A DNA stretch of 64,000 bases from UBA3839 sp963627995 (lineage in GTDB: Bacteria > Bacteroidota > Bacteroidia > Bacteroidales > Bacteroidaceae), in assembly GCA_963627995.1 (NCBI GenBank), contig CAVGCV010000002.1, positions 186,001 through 250,000 on the forward strand, in the 5' to 3' direction. The notes below the pieces were generated by a model. The model was not told the DNA's origin. It was given only the letters and a program-made list of their open reading frames with translations, and searched no databases. The position numbers were made by a program, and so were the translations under genes. Shown here in pieces: positions 26,455 through 34,340 of this stretch. Numbering within the stretch: the first letter of the stretch is position 1; each line of letters starts with the position of its first letter.

Positions 26455-27440
26455 GAACCATGAGAACAACGAAACGCTACCTCGTGCCGGGCGACTACAT
26501 GGCCGACCCCTCCGTCCACGTGTTCGACGGAAAACTCTACATCTACCCATCGCACGACTGGGAGTCGGGCGTGCCCGAGGACGACTGGGGCAGCCACTTC
26601 AACATGAAGGACTACCACGTGTTCTCCATCGACGGCGACCCCATGGAGGCCGAGGTCACCGACCACGGCGTGGTGCTCGACGTGAAGGACGTGCCCTGGG
26701 CCGCGCGGCAGCTGTGGGACTGCGACTGCCAGGAGAAGGACGGGAAGTACTACCTCTACTTCCCGGCCAAGGACAAGACCGACATCTTCCGCGTGGGCGT
26801 GGCCGTGGGCGACAGCCCGGCGGGCCCGTTCGTGCCGCAGCCCGACCCCATCCGGGGCAGCTATTCCATCGACCAGTGCGTGTTCAAGGACGACGACGGC
26901 GCCTGCTACATGTACTTCGGCGGGCTGATGGGCGGGCAGCTGCAGCGCTACAGGGACAACCGCGCGCTGGAACGCGCCGAGTTCCCGGCCGACGACGAGC
27001 CGGCGATACCGGCGCGCGTGGCGCGCCTCGCCGACGACATGCTCCAGTTTGCCGAGCCGCCGCGCCCGGTTGTCATCCTCGACGAGAACGGCCGGCCGCT
27101 CGCGGCCGGCGACCACGACCGGCGCTTCTTCGAGGCATCGTGGATGCACAAGTACCGGGGGAAGTACTACTTCTCCTATTCCACGGGCGACACGCACAAC
27201 CTCTGCTACGCCACGGGCGACAGCCCCTACGGGCCGTTCACCTACCGGGGCGTGGTGCTGACCCCCGTCGTGGGGTGGACCACCCACCACTGCATCGTGG
27301 CGTATGGCGGCAAGTGGTACCTCTTCCACCACGACTCCGTCCCCTCGGGCGGGCGCACCTGGCTGCGCAGCCTGAAGGTGTGCGAGCTCACCTACGACGC
27401 GGAGGGGCGCATCAACACCATCGAGGGACTGGACGAGTAG
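26451..27440 (+). CDS. xynB: GH43 beta-xylosidase / exoxylanase
   Basis: The 329-residue protein is a single five-bladed propeller without a signal peptide. Likely catalytic residues are the base D19 (MADPSVHVF), the pKa modulator D141 (YSIDQCVF) and the acid E228 (RFFEASWMHKY). It should release xylose from imported xylo-oligosaccharides in the cytoplasm, matching the transporter encoded two genes upstream. It ends the xylan operon and is followed by a perfect palindrome. Confidence 0.9.
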   Translation: MRTMRTTKRYLVPGDYMADPSVHVFDGKLYIYPSHDWESGVPEDDWGSHFNMKDYHVFSIDGDPMEAEVTDHGVVLDVKDVPWAARQLWDCDCQEKDGKYYLYFPAKDKTDIFRVGVAVGDSPAGPFVPQPDPIRGSYSIDQCVFKDDDGACYMYFGGLMGGQLQRYRDNRALERAEFPADDEPAIPARVARLADDMLQFAEPPRPVVILDENGRPLAAGDHDRRFFEASWMHKYRGKYYFSYSTGDTHNLCYATGDSPYGPFTYRGVVLTPVVGWTTHHCIVAYGGKWYLFHHDSVPSGGRTWLRSLKVCELTYDAEGRINTIEGLDE

Positions 27441-27458
27441 CGTCCGGCGACAGTTCGT

Positions 27459-27510
27459 CCGCCCCCGTCCTGTCCGCACGGCGCGCGCCGTGCGGACAGG
27501 ACGGGGGCGG
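27459..27510. repeat. Perfect 52-bp palindrome after the xylan operon
   Basis: Two 26-bp arms, beginning CCGCCCCCGTCCTGTCCGCA, meet without a loop at the central GCGC and match exactly. It is probably the operon's transcription end, although no proper T-run follows (TGCTTTCG). Its sequence is unrelated to the R1-R4 palindromes. Confidence 0.8.
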
Positions 27511-27571
27511 TGCTTTCGCGGGGGAAGCATGCGGGAAAAAGAGGCCGCGGGGTGGCGATACCGTTGAGAAG

Positions 27572-27604
27572 TTTCCTTTTTCTTATTAACTTTGCAACGG
27601 AAAA
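27572..27604 (+). promoter_or_regulatory. Promoter of the adenine methyltransferase gene
   Basis: TTTC (27572-27575), 21 nt, then TAACTTTG (27597-27604), 16 nt before the start codon. Confidence 0.6.
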
Positions 27605-27619
27605 GGACGTGGAACTACA

Positions 27620-29167
27620 ATGGCGGAAAAGAACAAATACGGTCAATACTTCACGATAGGTGTCATTGCCGACTTCATGGTTTCCCTCGTGTCGCACCCC
27701 AAGGGCTGCAGGGTGCTCGAGCCGTCGTGCGGAAAAGGCGTCTTTCTCGACAGCCTGGCGGCCCACGGCTTCGACAACCTGACGGCCTACGAGGTGAACA
27801 AGTCGCTGGGAGCGAGACACGACTTCGTGCAGTTCCGGAGCTTCATCGCCGTCCCGACGTCGGAGAAGTACGATGTGGTCATTGGCAATCCGCCCTACAT
27901 CCGCTGGAAGAACCTGGAGGACGAGCTGAAGAAGGAGCTGGAGGGCTGCGCGCTGTGGAACAAGTATTTCAACAGCCTGTGCGACTACCTGTTCATCTTC
28001 ATCCTCAAAAGCATCGAGCACCTGGAGGAGGAGGGCGAGCTGGTGTTCATCTGCACGGAATACTGGATGAACACGACCCACTCCACGACGTTGCGGAACT
28101 ACATGTGCGAGCACGGCTATTTTGCAGAGATATACCATTTCAAGGAAACGCCCCTGTTCGAGAAGGTGACGGTCTCTTTCGTCGTCTTCAAGTTCGTGAA
28201 AAGCGGCGAGCGGAGAAGCACGATAAGGCTGTACCGATACAACAAGACGAAAGGGCTTCCGAGCAGCGGGGAGCTGGCGGCGAGAAGCTGCTTCGACGCC
28301 GTGGAGATTCCGCACTTCAGGAAGGGGAGCAGGTGGGTCCTGGCCACGCAGGAGGTGCAGCGGCGGCTGTCAAGGTTCGAGAAGTCGTGCAGGAAGAAAG
28401 GCGGCGGCCTGTTCGACGCCGGCTTCCACCGCATAGGCGACTTCTGCGACATCGGGAACGGCATGGTCTCGGGCTTGGACAACGCCTTCCAGATAAAGGA
28501 CACGTCGGGCTTGAACGAGGACGAGAGAAGCGTGCTGATCAGGGTGATGAAGGCCAAGGACCTCTGCGCCTACAAGAACCGGGACGTGACAAACTACATC
28601 TTCATACAGGAGGACATCGACGAGGACGGGTTCAGGCACAAATACCCGCACCTCGCCGCACACTTCAGGCCGAATCTGGAGAGGCTGGCGAGCCGGTACA
28701 GCTACAACAGGGACATCCCGTACTGGGAGTTCGTGTTCCCCCGGAACCAGAAGCTGTTTGAGCGGCAGGAGCCCCGGATATTCATTCCTTGCAAGGAGCG
28801 GATTTCGAACAAGCAGCATTTCAGGTTTTGCTATGCGCCCGCAGGATACTATCCCACGCAGGACGTGACGGCGATATTCCGCAAGAAGAGCTGCAAGGAG
28901 TCCATCGAGTACGTGCTGGCCTGCCTGAACAACGAGCGTGTCTTCGAATGGCTGGGACTGAACGGGGTGGTCAAGGGCGCGATTGTGGAGTTCTCCGAAG
29001 CGCCGATTGCCAGCATCCCGTATCGCCCCATCGACTGGAACGACAAGACGGAAGTGGAAATCCACCAACAGGTGACGGACGAGGTGAGGGGATATCTGTC
29101 GGACTCGTCCGAATGCCACATCAGCAACATCAACCACCTAATCAACAGACTGTTCCATGAATCCTAA
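27620..29167 (+). CDS. Type II DNA adenine-N6 methyltransferase (gamma-like)
   Basis: The 515-residue protein has the SAM-binding motif (VLEPSCGKG, 32-40) before the catalytic NPPY at 90-93, the order of gamma-class N6-adenine methyltransferases. A long C-terminal part (about 240-515) probably reads the target sequence (FCDIGNGMVSGLDNAFQI, KERISNKQHF). It protects a specific site from a restriction enzyme or marks the genome. The gene overlaps by 11 nt what looks like the start of a partner restriction gene that has been deleted, so it is now probably an orphan methylase. The recognition sequence cannot be read here. Confidence 0.88.
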   Translation: MAEKNKYGQYFTIGVIADFMVSLVSHPKGCRVLEPSCGKGVFLDSLAAHGFDNLTAYEVNKSLGARHDFVQFRSFIAVPTSEKYDVVIGNPPYIRWKNLEDELKKELEGCALWNKYFNSLCDYLFIFILKSIEHLEEEGELVFICTEYWMNTTHSTTLRNYMCEHGYFAEIYHFKETPLFEKVTVSFVVFKFVKSGERRSTIRLYRYNKTKGLPSSGELAARSCFDAVEIPHFRKGSRWVLATQEVQRRLSRFEKSCRKKGGGLFDAGFHRIGDFCDIGNGMVSGLDNAFQIKDTSGLNEDERSVLIRVMKAKDLCAYKNRDVTNYIFIQEDIDEDGFRHKYPHLAAHFRPNLERLASRYSYNRDIPYWEFVFPRNQKLFERQEPRIFIPCKERISNKQHFRFCYAPAGYYPTQDVTAIFRKKSCKESIEYVLACLNNERVFEWLGLNGVVKGAIVEFSEAPIASIPYRPIDWNDKTEVEIHQQVTDEVRGYLSDSSECHISNINHLINRLFHES

Positions 29168-29356
29168 CGTGGACTTCCCGTCGATTGTGGCCGCCATGAG
29201 GGGACGGGAGGTAGCCCGCCCCAACAGGGCGACCGACGGCACGCTGTCCGGCCACGCGGCCGGTGAGCCCTTTGAGGACACCGGTGCAAGAGGATGCGAG
29301 AGATGTATGTTTGTCCGTTCCTGAAATACATCGGCCGCGGCCAGGCGGGACATTAA
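29157..29356 (+). pseudogene. Internally deleted restriction-endonuclease-like gene
   Basis: An ATG at 29157 overlaps the methyltransferase stop and opens a frame starting MNPNVDFPSIVAAMRGREVA and running to ...GEPFED before turning into nonsense (stop after 55 codons). A second reading frame then encodes MYVCPFLKYIGRGQAGH and stops at 29354-29356. The pieces look like the beginning and end of one gene whose middle was lost, leaving the ends in different frames. The overlap with a methyltransferase suggests a restriction enzyme; the family was not identified. This covers most of the 301-nt gap before the next gene. Confidence 0.55.
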
Positions 29357-29423
29357 AAGCGGAGCGAGGGAGAAAGAAAGAGAAGAAAGGTGGGAAAACG
29401 ATGCGTTTCTCCACCTTTTTGCA

Positions 29424-29431
29424 TATATTTG
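29424..29431 (+). promoter_or_regulatory. -7 element of the ROK kinase gene
   Basis: TATATTTG matches TAnnTTTG, 37 nt before the start codon. No clear -33 element is seen. Confidence 0.5.
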
Positions 29432-29468
29432 CGAGGACGAAAAACAACTCTAAAGGAAAGGACAGACT

Positions 29469-30437
29469 ATGACGACGGAGAAACCATACGTCATCGGCGT
29501 GGATCTGGGCGCCACGAACACGGTGTTCGGCATTGTGAGCCGGCAGGGCGAAATTGTGGGCGAGGGGACGATACGCACGCAGGAGCACCCCACGCCCGCC
29601 GGATTCGTGGCCGCCAGCGCGGCGTGCCTCCGTCCGCTGGCGGCAAGCGTGGGCGGCATGGAAAACATCGAGGCGATGGGCATCGGCGCGCCGAACGCCA
29701 ACTACTACACGGGCAACATAGAGCACGCGCCCAACCTGCCGTGGAAGGGCGTGGTTCCGCTGGCGCGGCTGTTTCGCGAGGCGATGGGCGTGCCGGTGGT
29801 GCTGACCAACGACGCGAAGGCCGCCGCAGCCGGGGAAATGCTGTACGGCGCGGCGCGCGGCATGAGGGACTTCATCGTCATCACGCTCGGCACGGGCGTT
29901 GGCTCGGGCATCGTGGTGAACGGGCAGCTCGTGTATGGCCACGACGGATTCGCCGGCGAGCTGGGGCACACGACCGTGGTGCGCGGCGCGGAGGGGCGGC
30001 CCTGCGGCTGCGGGCGGCGCGGCTGCCTGGAGACCTACTGCTCGGCGACGGGCGTGGCGCGCACGGCGCGCGAGCTTCTCGCCACCACCGACCGCCCAAG
30101 CCTGCTGCGCGGCATGGACGCGGACAAGATTACGTCGTTCGACGTGGCCGTGGCCGCGGGGAAGGGCGACGCCGTGGCGCGCGAGATATTCGAGTTCACG
30201 GGACGCCTGCTGGGCGAGGCCTGCGCCAACTTCACGGCTTTCTCCTCGCCCGAAGCCTACATCTTTTTCGGAGGGCTGGCCAAGGCCGGCGACCTCATCA
30301 TGAAGCCGATAGAGGAGGCCTACGACGCGAGCGTGCAGGGCATTTTCCGGGGCAAGGCGAAGTTCATGCTCTCGGGGCTGGCCGACTGCAACGCGGCCGT
30401 GCTGGGCGCGAGCGCGCTCGGCTGGGACGCCCAGTAA
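29469..30437 (+). CDS. ROK family glucokinase / sugar kinase
   Basis: The 322-residue protein has the phosphate-1 loop IGVDLGATNT (9-18), the ROK sequence GHDGFAGELGHTTV and the zinc-binding CGCGRRGCLETYCS. It phosphorylates glucose or a related hexose with ATP. It has no N-terminal helix-turn-helix, so it is an enzyme rather than a ROK repressor. Glucokinase is most likely from overall form; N-acetylmannosamine or fructose kinase activity cannot be excluded. Confidence 0.88.
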   Translation: MTTEKPYVIGVDLGATNTVFGIVSRQGEIVGEGTIRTQEHPTPAGFVAASAACLRPLAASVGGMENIEAMGIGAPNANYYTGNIEHAPNLPWKGVVPLARLFREAMGVPVVLTNDAKAAAAGEMLYGAARGMRDFIVITLGTGVGSGIVVNGQLVYGHDGFAGELGHTTVVRGAEGRPCGCGRRGCLETYCSATGVARTARELLATTDRPSLLRGMDADKITSFDVAVAAGKGDAVAREIFEFTGRLLGEACANFTAFSSPEAYIFFGGLAKAGDLIMKPIEEAYDASVQGIFRGKAKFMLSGLADCNAAVLGASALGWDAQ

Positions 30438-30532
30438 GGGAGGCGGGGCGCATGGCGCGCGCTCCCCGTGGAGGCCGGTGGCGGCTGGATGGCGAAAAAT
30501 GCGTAACTTTGCAGCGAATCAAGGACTGCCGG

Positions 30533-31600
30533 ATGAACAACTACATTTTCAACCCCCGCCGACGCGTGCTGCTGATTTACACGGGCGGCACGATCGGCAT
30601 GATCCGGAACCCGGAGACGGGCGCGCTGGAAACGTTCAACTTCGACCACCTGCGCAAGCATGTGCCCGAGCTGAACCAGTTCGGCTACGTCATCCACAGC
30701 TACCAGTTCGACCCGCCCATCGACTCGTCGGACATGCAGCCGTCGCTGTGGGCGAAGCTGGCGCGCATCATCGACTACAACTATGCCTCGTTCGACGGCT
30801 TCGTCATCCTGCACGGAACCGACACGATGGCCTATACGGCATCCGCACTGAGCTTCATGCTGGAGAACCTGGGCAAGCCCGTGATTCTGACGGGCAGCCA
30901 GCTGCCCATCGGCGTGCTGCGGACGGACGGCAAAGAAAACCTCATCAACGCCATCGAGCTGGCGGCAGCCTGCGACGACGAGCACCGCCCGCTGGTGCCG
31001 GAGGTGTGCGTGTGCTTCGGGCAGAAGCTGCTTCGCGGCAACCGCGCCACGAAATGCAACGCCGAGAGCTTCAATGCGTTCGCCTCCTACAACTTCCCGC
31101 CGCTGGCGGTGACGGGCATCAACATCAACTACCATTTCGCCAACATCCGCCGTCCCGACGAGGCGCGCCCGTTCACGCCGCACCTGACGACCGACAGCTC
31201 CGTCATCGCCATCACCCTCTTCCCCGGCATCCGCGAGGACGTGATAGCCCATGTGTTCGCCTTTCCCGAAATCCGGGGCATCGTGCTGCGCACCTTCGGC
31301 TCGGGCAACGCCCCCACGCGCGAGTGGCTCATCAACGCCATCCGCTGCGCGACACGCGCCGGCAAGGTGGTGGTGAACATCACGCAGTGCCAGACGGGCA
31401 TGGTGGAGATGGGGCTTTACGCCACCGGACGGCAGCTGCTGGAAGCGGGCGTGGTAAGCGGCCACGACATGACGGTGGAGAGCGCCGTGACCAAGCTGAT
31501 GGTGCTGTTCGGGCGCGGCTACTCGCCCGCAGAGGTGCGCGCGCTGATGGCCACGTCGCTGGCCGGCGAGCTGACCGAGGGCGCAGCCAAGCCCCTGTGA
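30533..31600 (+). CDS. ansA: L-asparaginase, type I
   Basis: The 355-residue enzyme hydrolyses L-asparagine to aspartate and ammonia. Both catalytic threonine motifs are present: TGGT at 17-20 and HGTDTM at 93-98, followed by the conserved TGSQLPIG. There is no signal peptide, which fits the cytoplasmic type I form. TAACTTTG at 30504-30511 is a likely -7 element, 21 nt before the ATG at 30533. The longer frame upstream lies over the previous gene and is discarded. Confidence 0.92.
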   Translation: MNNYIFNPRRRVLLIYTGGTIGMIRNPETGALETFNFDHLRKHVPELNQFGYVIHSYQFDPPIDSSDMQPSLWAKLARIIDYNYASFDGFVILHGTDTMAYTASALSFMLENLGKPVILTGSQLPIGVLRTDGKENLINAIELAAACDDEHRPLVPEVCVCFGQKLLRGNRATKCNAESFNAFASYNFPPLAVTGININYHFANIRRPDEARPFTPHLTTDSSVIAITLFPGIREDVIAHVFAFPEIRGIVLRTFGSGNAPTREWLINAIRCATRAGKVVVNITQCQTGMVEMGLYATGRQLLEAGVVSGHDMTVESAVTKLMVLFGRGYSPAEVRALMATSLAGELTEGAAKPL

Positions 31601-31742
31601 GGCATCCCGCCACGGACGCGGGGAGGCCGGCGGCGGGCGACACCGCAGCGGCACGGGGCAAAAAACAGCGGCACGAGGCCGTTTTCTCGATAGTTTTGGC
31701 TAACTTTGCAAACTCTTATGCATTTTTGCAATCTGTTGTAAG

Positions 31743-32162
31743 ATGAAAAGACTGGACTTCTTGCCGCTCCTCGGGGCGGTGGCGGCGGTTTCGGCAGTGG
31801 CACTGACCGCGTGCGAGTCAAAGCTCGAGCGGAAGCACATCGTGGGACGTTGGGAGCTGGTGTCGGTGGAGAGCAAAATTGACGGGGTGGCCGACACGGC
31901 GAGCTACACGGACGTGGCGGACTCCTATTATCTGTTTGCAGCGGACTCGACCTATGTTTTTTCTGAAGACGGGGAGGAAGAGAGCGGCCTATGGACGCTG
32001 GACGACAGCCTGCTGGGCACGATGCCGTTCGATTCGACCGACTACAACTTGGCGCGCGTGTTGAGATGCAATGCCGACACGCTGATTATCAGCCTTCCCA
32101 ACGACACGACGGAGTACGGCGTATTGTCGGAGACGCACGTGTTCGTGAGGCAGCAACCTTAA
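31743..32162 (+). CDS. Lipoprotein, lipocalin-like
   Basis: The 139-residue protein has a lipoprotein signal ending L-T-A-C24, then a small beta-rich domain with the start VGRWELVSVE typical of Bacteroidetes lipocalin-like lipoproteins. It probably sits in the outer or inner membrane facing the periplasm. TAACTTTG at 31701-31708 is a likely -7 element. Function unknown. Confidence 0.75.
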   Translation: MKRLDFLPLLGAVAAVSAVALTACESKLERKHIVGRWELVSVESKIDGVADTASYTDVADSYYLFAADSTYVFSEDGEEESGLWTLDDSLLGTMPFDSTDYNLARVLRCNADTLIISLPNDTTEYGVLSETHVFVRQQP

Positions 32163-32170
32163 ATGTTTTC

Positions 32171-32896
32171 ATGCAAGCAATACTCAATACAACCCTTCCG
32201 ACTCTGAACTACCAGGACTTGCTCCAAGGCGTCGGCAGCTTCGAGATGGTGGTGAAGGGGATGGTGATAGGCATCGTCGCTTCCGCCCCGATGGGGCCGG
32301 TGGGCATCCTCTGCGTGCAGCGCACGCTGAACAAAGGCCGCTGGCCGGGATTTGCCACGGGCGTGGGCGCGGCGTTGAGCGACCTCATCTACGCGCTCGT
32401 CGTGGGCTACGGCCTGTCGTTCGTCGTCGACATCATCGAGGATGTCCGCGTGGCGTTCTGGATCAAGCTGGCGGGCAGCGTGCTGCTGTTCCTGTTCGGG
32501 CTCTACACGTTTCGCTCCAACCCCGTGGACAAGGTGAGGCCCGTGTCGCACAACAAGGGGACGCTGGTGCACAACTTCGTGACAGGGTTCTTCGTCACGT
32601 TCTCCAATCCCCTGATTGTGTTCCTCTTTGCGGCGATGTTCGGCCAGTTCACGTTCATCATGCCGTCCAACCCCGTTCCGCAGCTCGTGGGCTACGTGTC
32701 CATCGCCATTGGCGCGCTGCTGTGGTGGTTCGGGCTGACGTGGCTCGTCGACAAGGTGCGCAACCGCTTCAACGTGCGCGGCATCTGGATTGTCAATCGC
32801 ATCATCGGCTCGGTGGTGATGATGGTGTCGGCCCTGATGGCGCTCTACACGCTCGGGCTGCTGTCGTTCGCCTCGGACTGGGTTCCGGAAATGTAA
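32171..32896 (+). CDS. LysE/RhtB family exporter-like membrane protein
   Basis: The 241-residue protein has six hydrophobic segments and the family phrases SAPMGPVGILCVQRTLNKGR (about 39-58) and FFVTFSNPLIVFLF. LysE-type proteins export amino acids. The start at 32171 lies 8 nt after the lipoprotein stop, and the family N-terminal membrane segment follows about 25 residues later. It heads a conserved-looking run of housekeeping genes through the ClC gene. Confidence 0.85.
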   Translation: MQAILNTTLPTLNYQDLLQGVGSFEMVVKGMVIGIVASAPMGPVGILCVQRTLNKGRWPGFATGVGAALSDLIYALVVGYGLSFVVDIIEDVRVAFWIKLAGSVLLFLFGLYTFRSNPVDKVRPVSHNKGTLVHNFVTGFFVTFSNPLIVFLFAAMFGQFTFIMPSNPVPQLVGYVSIAIGALLWWFGLTWLVDKVRNRFNVRGIWIVNRIIGSVVMMVSALMALYTLGLLSFASDWVPEM

Positions 32897-32905
32897 GTGC
32901 AGCCC

Positions 32906-33451
32906 ATGGTAATCGCTCAAAAGCTCAAACAACAGAACATCGCAGAGTACCTGCTCTACATGTGGCAGGTGGAGGACATCCTGCGCGCGAGCCGGATGGA
33001 CATCGACCGGCTGGAGGAGACGTACCTCTCGAAATTCCGACTGGAAACGGAAGAGGAAAAGGCGCAGCTCCGCCAGTGGTACGAGGAGCTCATCGACATG
33101 ATGCGCGCCGAGGGCGTGGCCGGGCAGGGACACCTGCAAATCAACAAGAACATTGTCATCCTGCTGACCGACTTGCACGCGCAGCTGCTGAAGTCGCCAA
33201 AGCACCCCCTCTATTCCGCCGCCTACTACAAGGCCCTGCCGTTCATCGTGGAGCTGCGGGGACGCTCGGGGGAGCGCGACAAGACGGAGATTGAGAACTG
33301 TTTCGACGCCATGTACGGACTGATGATGCTCCGCCTGCAGGGAAAGCCGGTGAGCGAGGACACGCAGAAGGCCATGGGCGACATTTCGCGGTTCTTGGCC
33401 ATGCTGGCCGAATACCACAAAAAGGACAAGGCCGGCGAGGTGGAGTTTTGA
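32906..33451 (+). CDS. DUF4924 family protein
   Basis: The 181-residue, mainly helical soluble protein begins MVIAQKLKQQNIAEYLLYMWQVEDILR, as Bacteroidetes DUF4924 members do. It lies directly before rfbD and prfC, a neighbourhood I associate with this family in Bacteroides. The function is unknown. The ATG at 32906 is preferred to the GTG three codons upstream. Confidence 0.75.
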   Translation: MVIAQKLKQQNIAEYLLYMWQVEDILRASRMDIDRLEETYLSKFRLETEEEKAQLRQWYEELIDMMRAEGVAGQGHLQINKNIVILLTDLHAQLLKSPKHPLYSAAYYKALPFIVELRGRSGERDKTEIENCFDAMYGLMMLRLQGKPVSEDTQKAMGDISRFLAMLAEYHKKDKAGEVEF

Positions 33452-33470
33452 TTACTTTTCAGGATAGAAC

Positions 33471-34328
33471 ATGAACATTCTCATCACGGGCTGCAACGGG
33501 CAGCTGGGCAGCGAAATGCAGAGGCTTGCCCCGAGGCATCCCGGCCACAGCTACATTTTTTCAGACGTGGCCGAGCTCGACATCACCGACGCCGGGGCGG
33601 TGGATGCGTTTGTCGCACAGCACCGGATTGACTGCACCGTGAACTGCGCGGCCTACACGGCCGTCGACAAGGCCGAGGAGGACGAGGCGCGCTGCCAGCT
33701 CATCAATGGCGACGCCCCGGGCTACCTGGCGCGGGCCATGGCGGCAAACGGGGGCAGCATCATCCATGTATCCACCGACTATGTGTTCGACGGCACGGGC
33801 CACGTCCCCTACGTGGAGGAGCAAGCGGCTTGTCCGGCCACCGCTTACGGGCGGACGAAGCTGTCGGGCGAGAAGAACGTGCTGGAGAACTGCCCGGGCG
33901 CCATGGTCATCCGCACGGGATGGCTGTACTCCACGTTTGGCAACAACTTCGTGAAGACCATGCTGCGGCTGGGAAGCGAGCGCACGGACTTGGGCGTGAT
34001 TTTCGACCAAGTGGGCACGCCGACCTATGCGCGCGACCTTGCCGTCGCCATCTTCGCGGCCATCGAAAAGGGCATCGTGCCGGGCATCTACCACTTCTCC
34101 AACGAGGGCGTGGCTTCGTGGTTCGACTTTACGAAAGCCATACACCGCCTGGCGGGCATCACGACCTGCCACGTGCGCCCGCTGCATACCGACGAGTACC
34201 CGACCCCAGCGGTACGCCCGCATTACTCCGTGCTCGACAAAACGAAAATCAAGCGTACATACAGCATTGAAATCCCCTATTGGGAGGACTCGCTCGCCGA
34301 GTGCGTGGCGGACTTGCTGCAAGCATGA
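33471..34328 (+). CDS. rfbD: dTDP-4-dehydrorhamnose reductase
   Basis: The 285-residue extended SDR makes dTDP-L-rhamnose in the last step of its synthesis. It has the NADPH-binding GCNGQLGSE (7-15), VNCAAYTAVDKAE, STDYVFDG and the catalytic Y-x-x-x-K in AYGRTKLSGE. The other rml genes (rmlA, rmlB, rmlC) are not in the window. It supplies rhamnose for surface glycans, the opposite direction to the rhamnose catabolic operon at 43622-48322. Confidence 0.93.
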   Translation: MNILITGCNGQLGSEMQRLAPRHPGHSYIFSDVAELDITDAGAVDAFVAQHRIDCTVNCAAYTAVDKAEEDEARCQLINGDAPGYLARAMAANGGSIIHVSTDYVFDGTGHVPYVEEQAACPATAYGRTKLSGEKNVLENCPGAMVIRTGWLYSTFGNNFVKTMLRLGSERTDLGVIFDQVGTPTYARDLAVAIFAAIEKGIVPGIYHFSNEGVASWFDFTKAIHRLAGITTCHVRPLHTDEYPTPAVRPHYSVLDKTKIKRTYSIEIPYWEDSLAECVADLLQA

Positions 34329-34340
34329 TGCGAACAAGCT

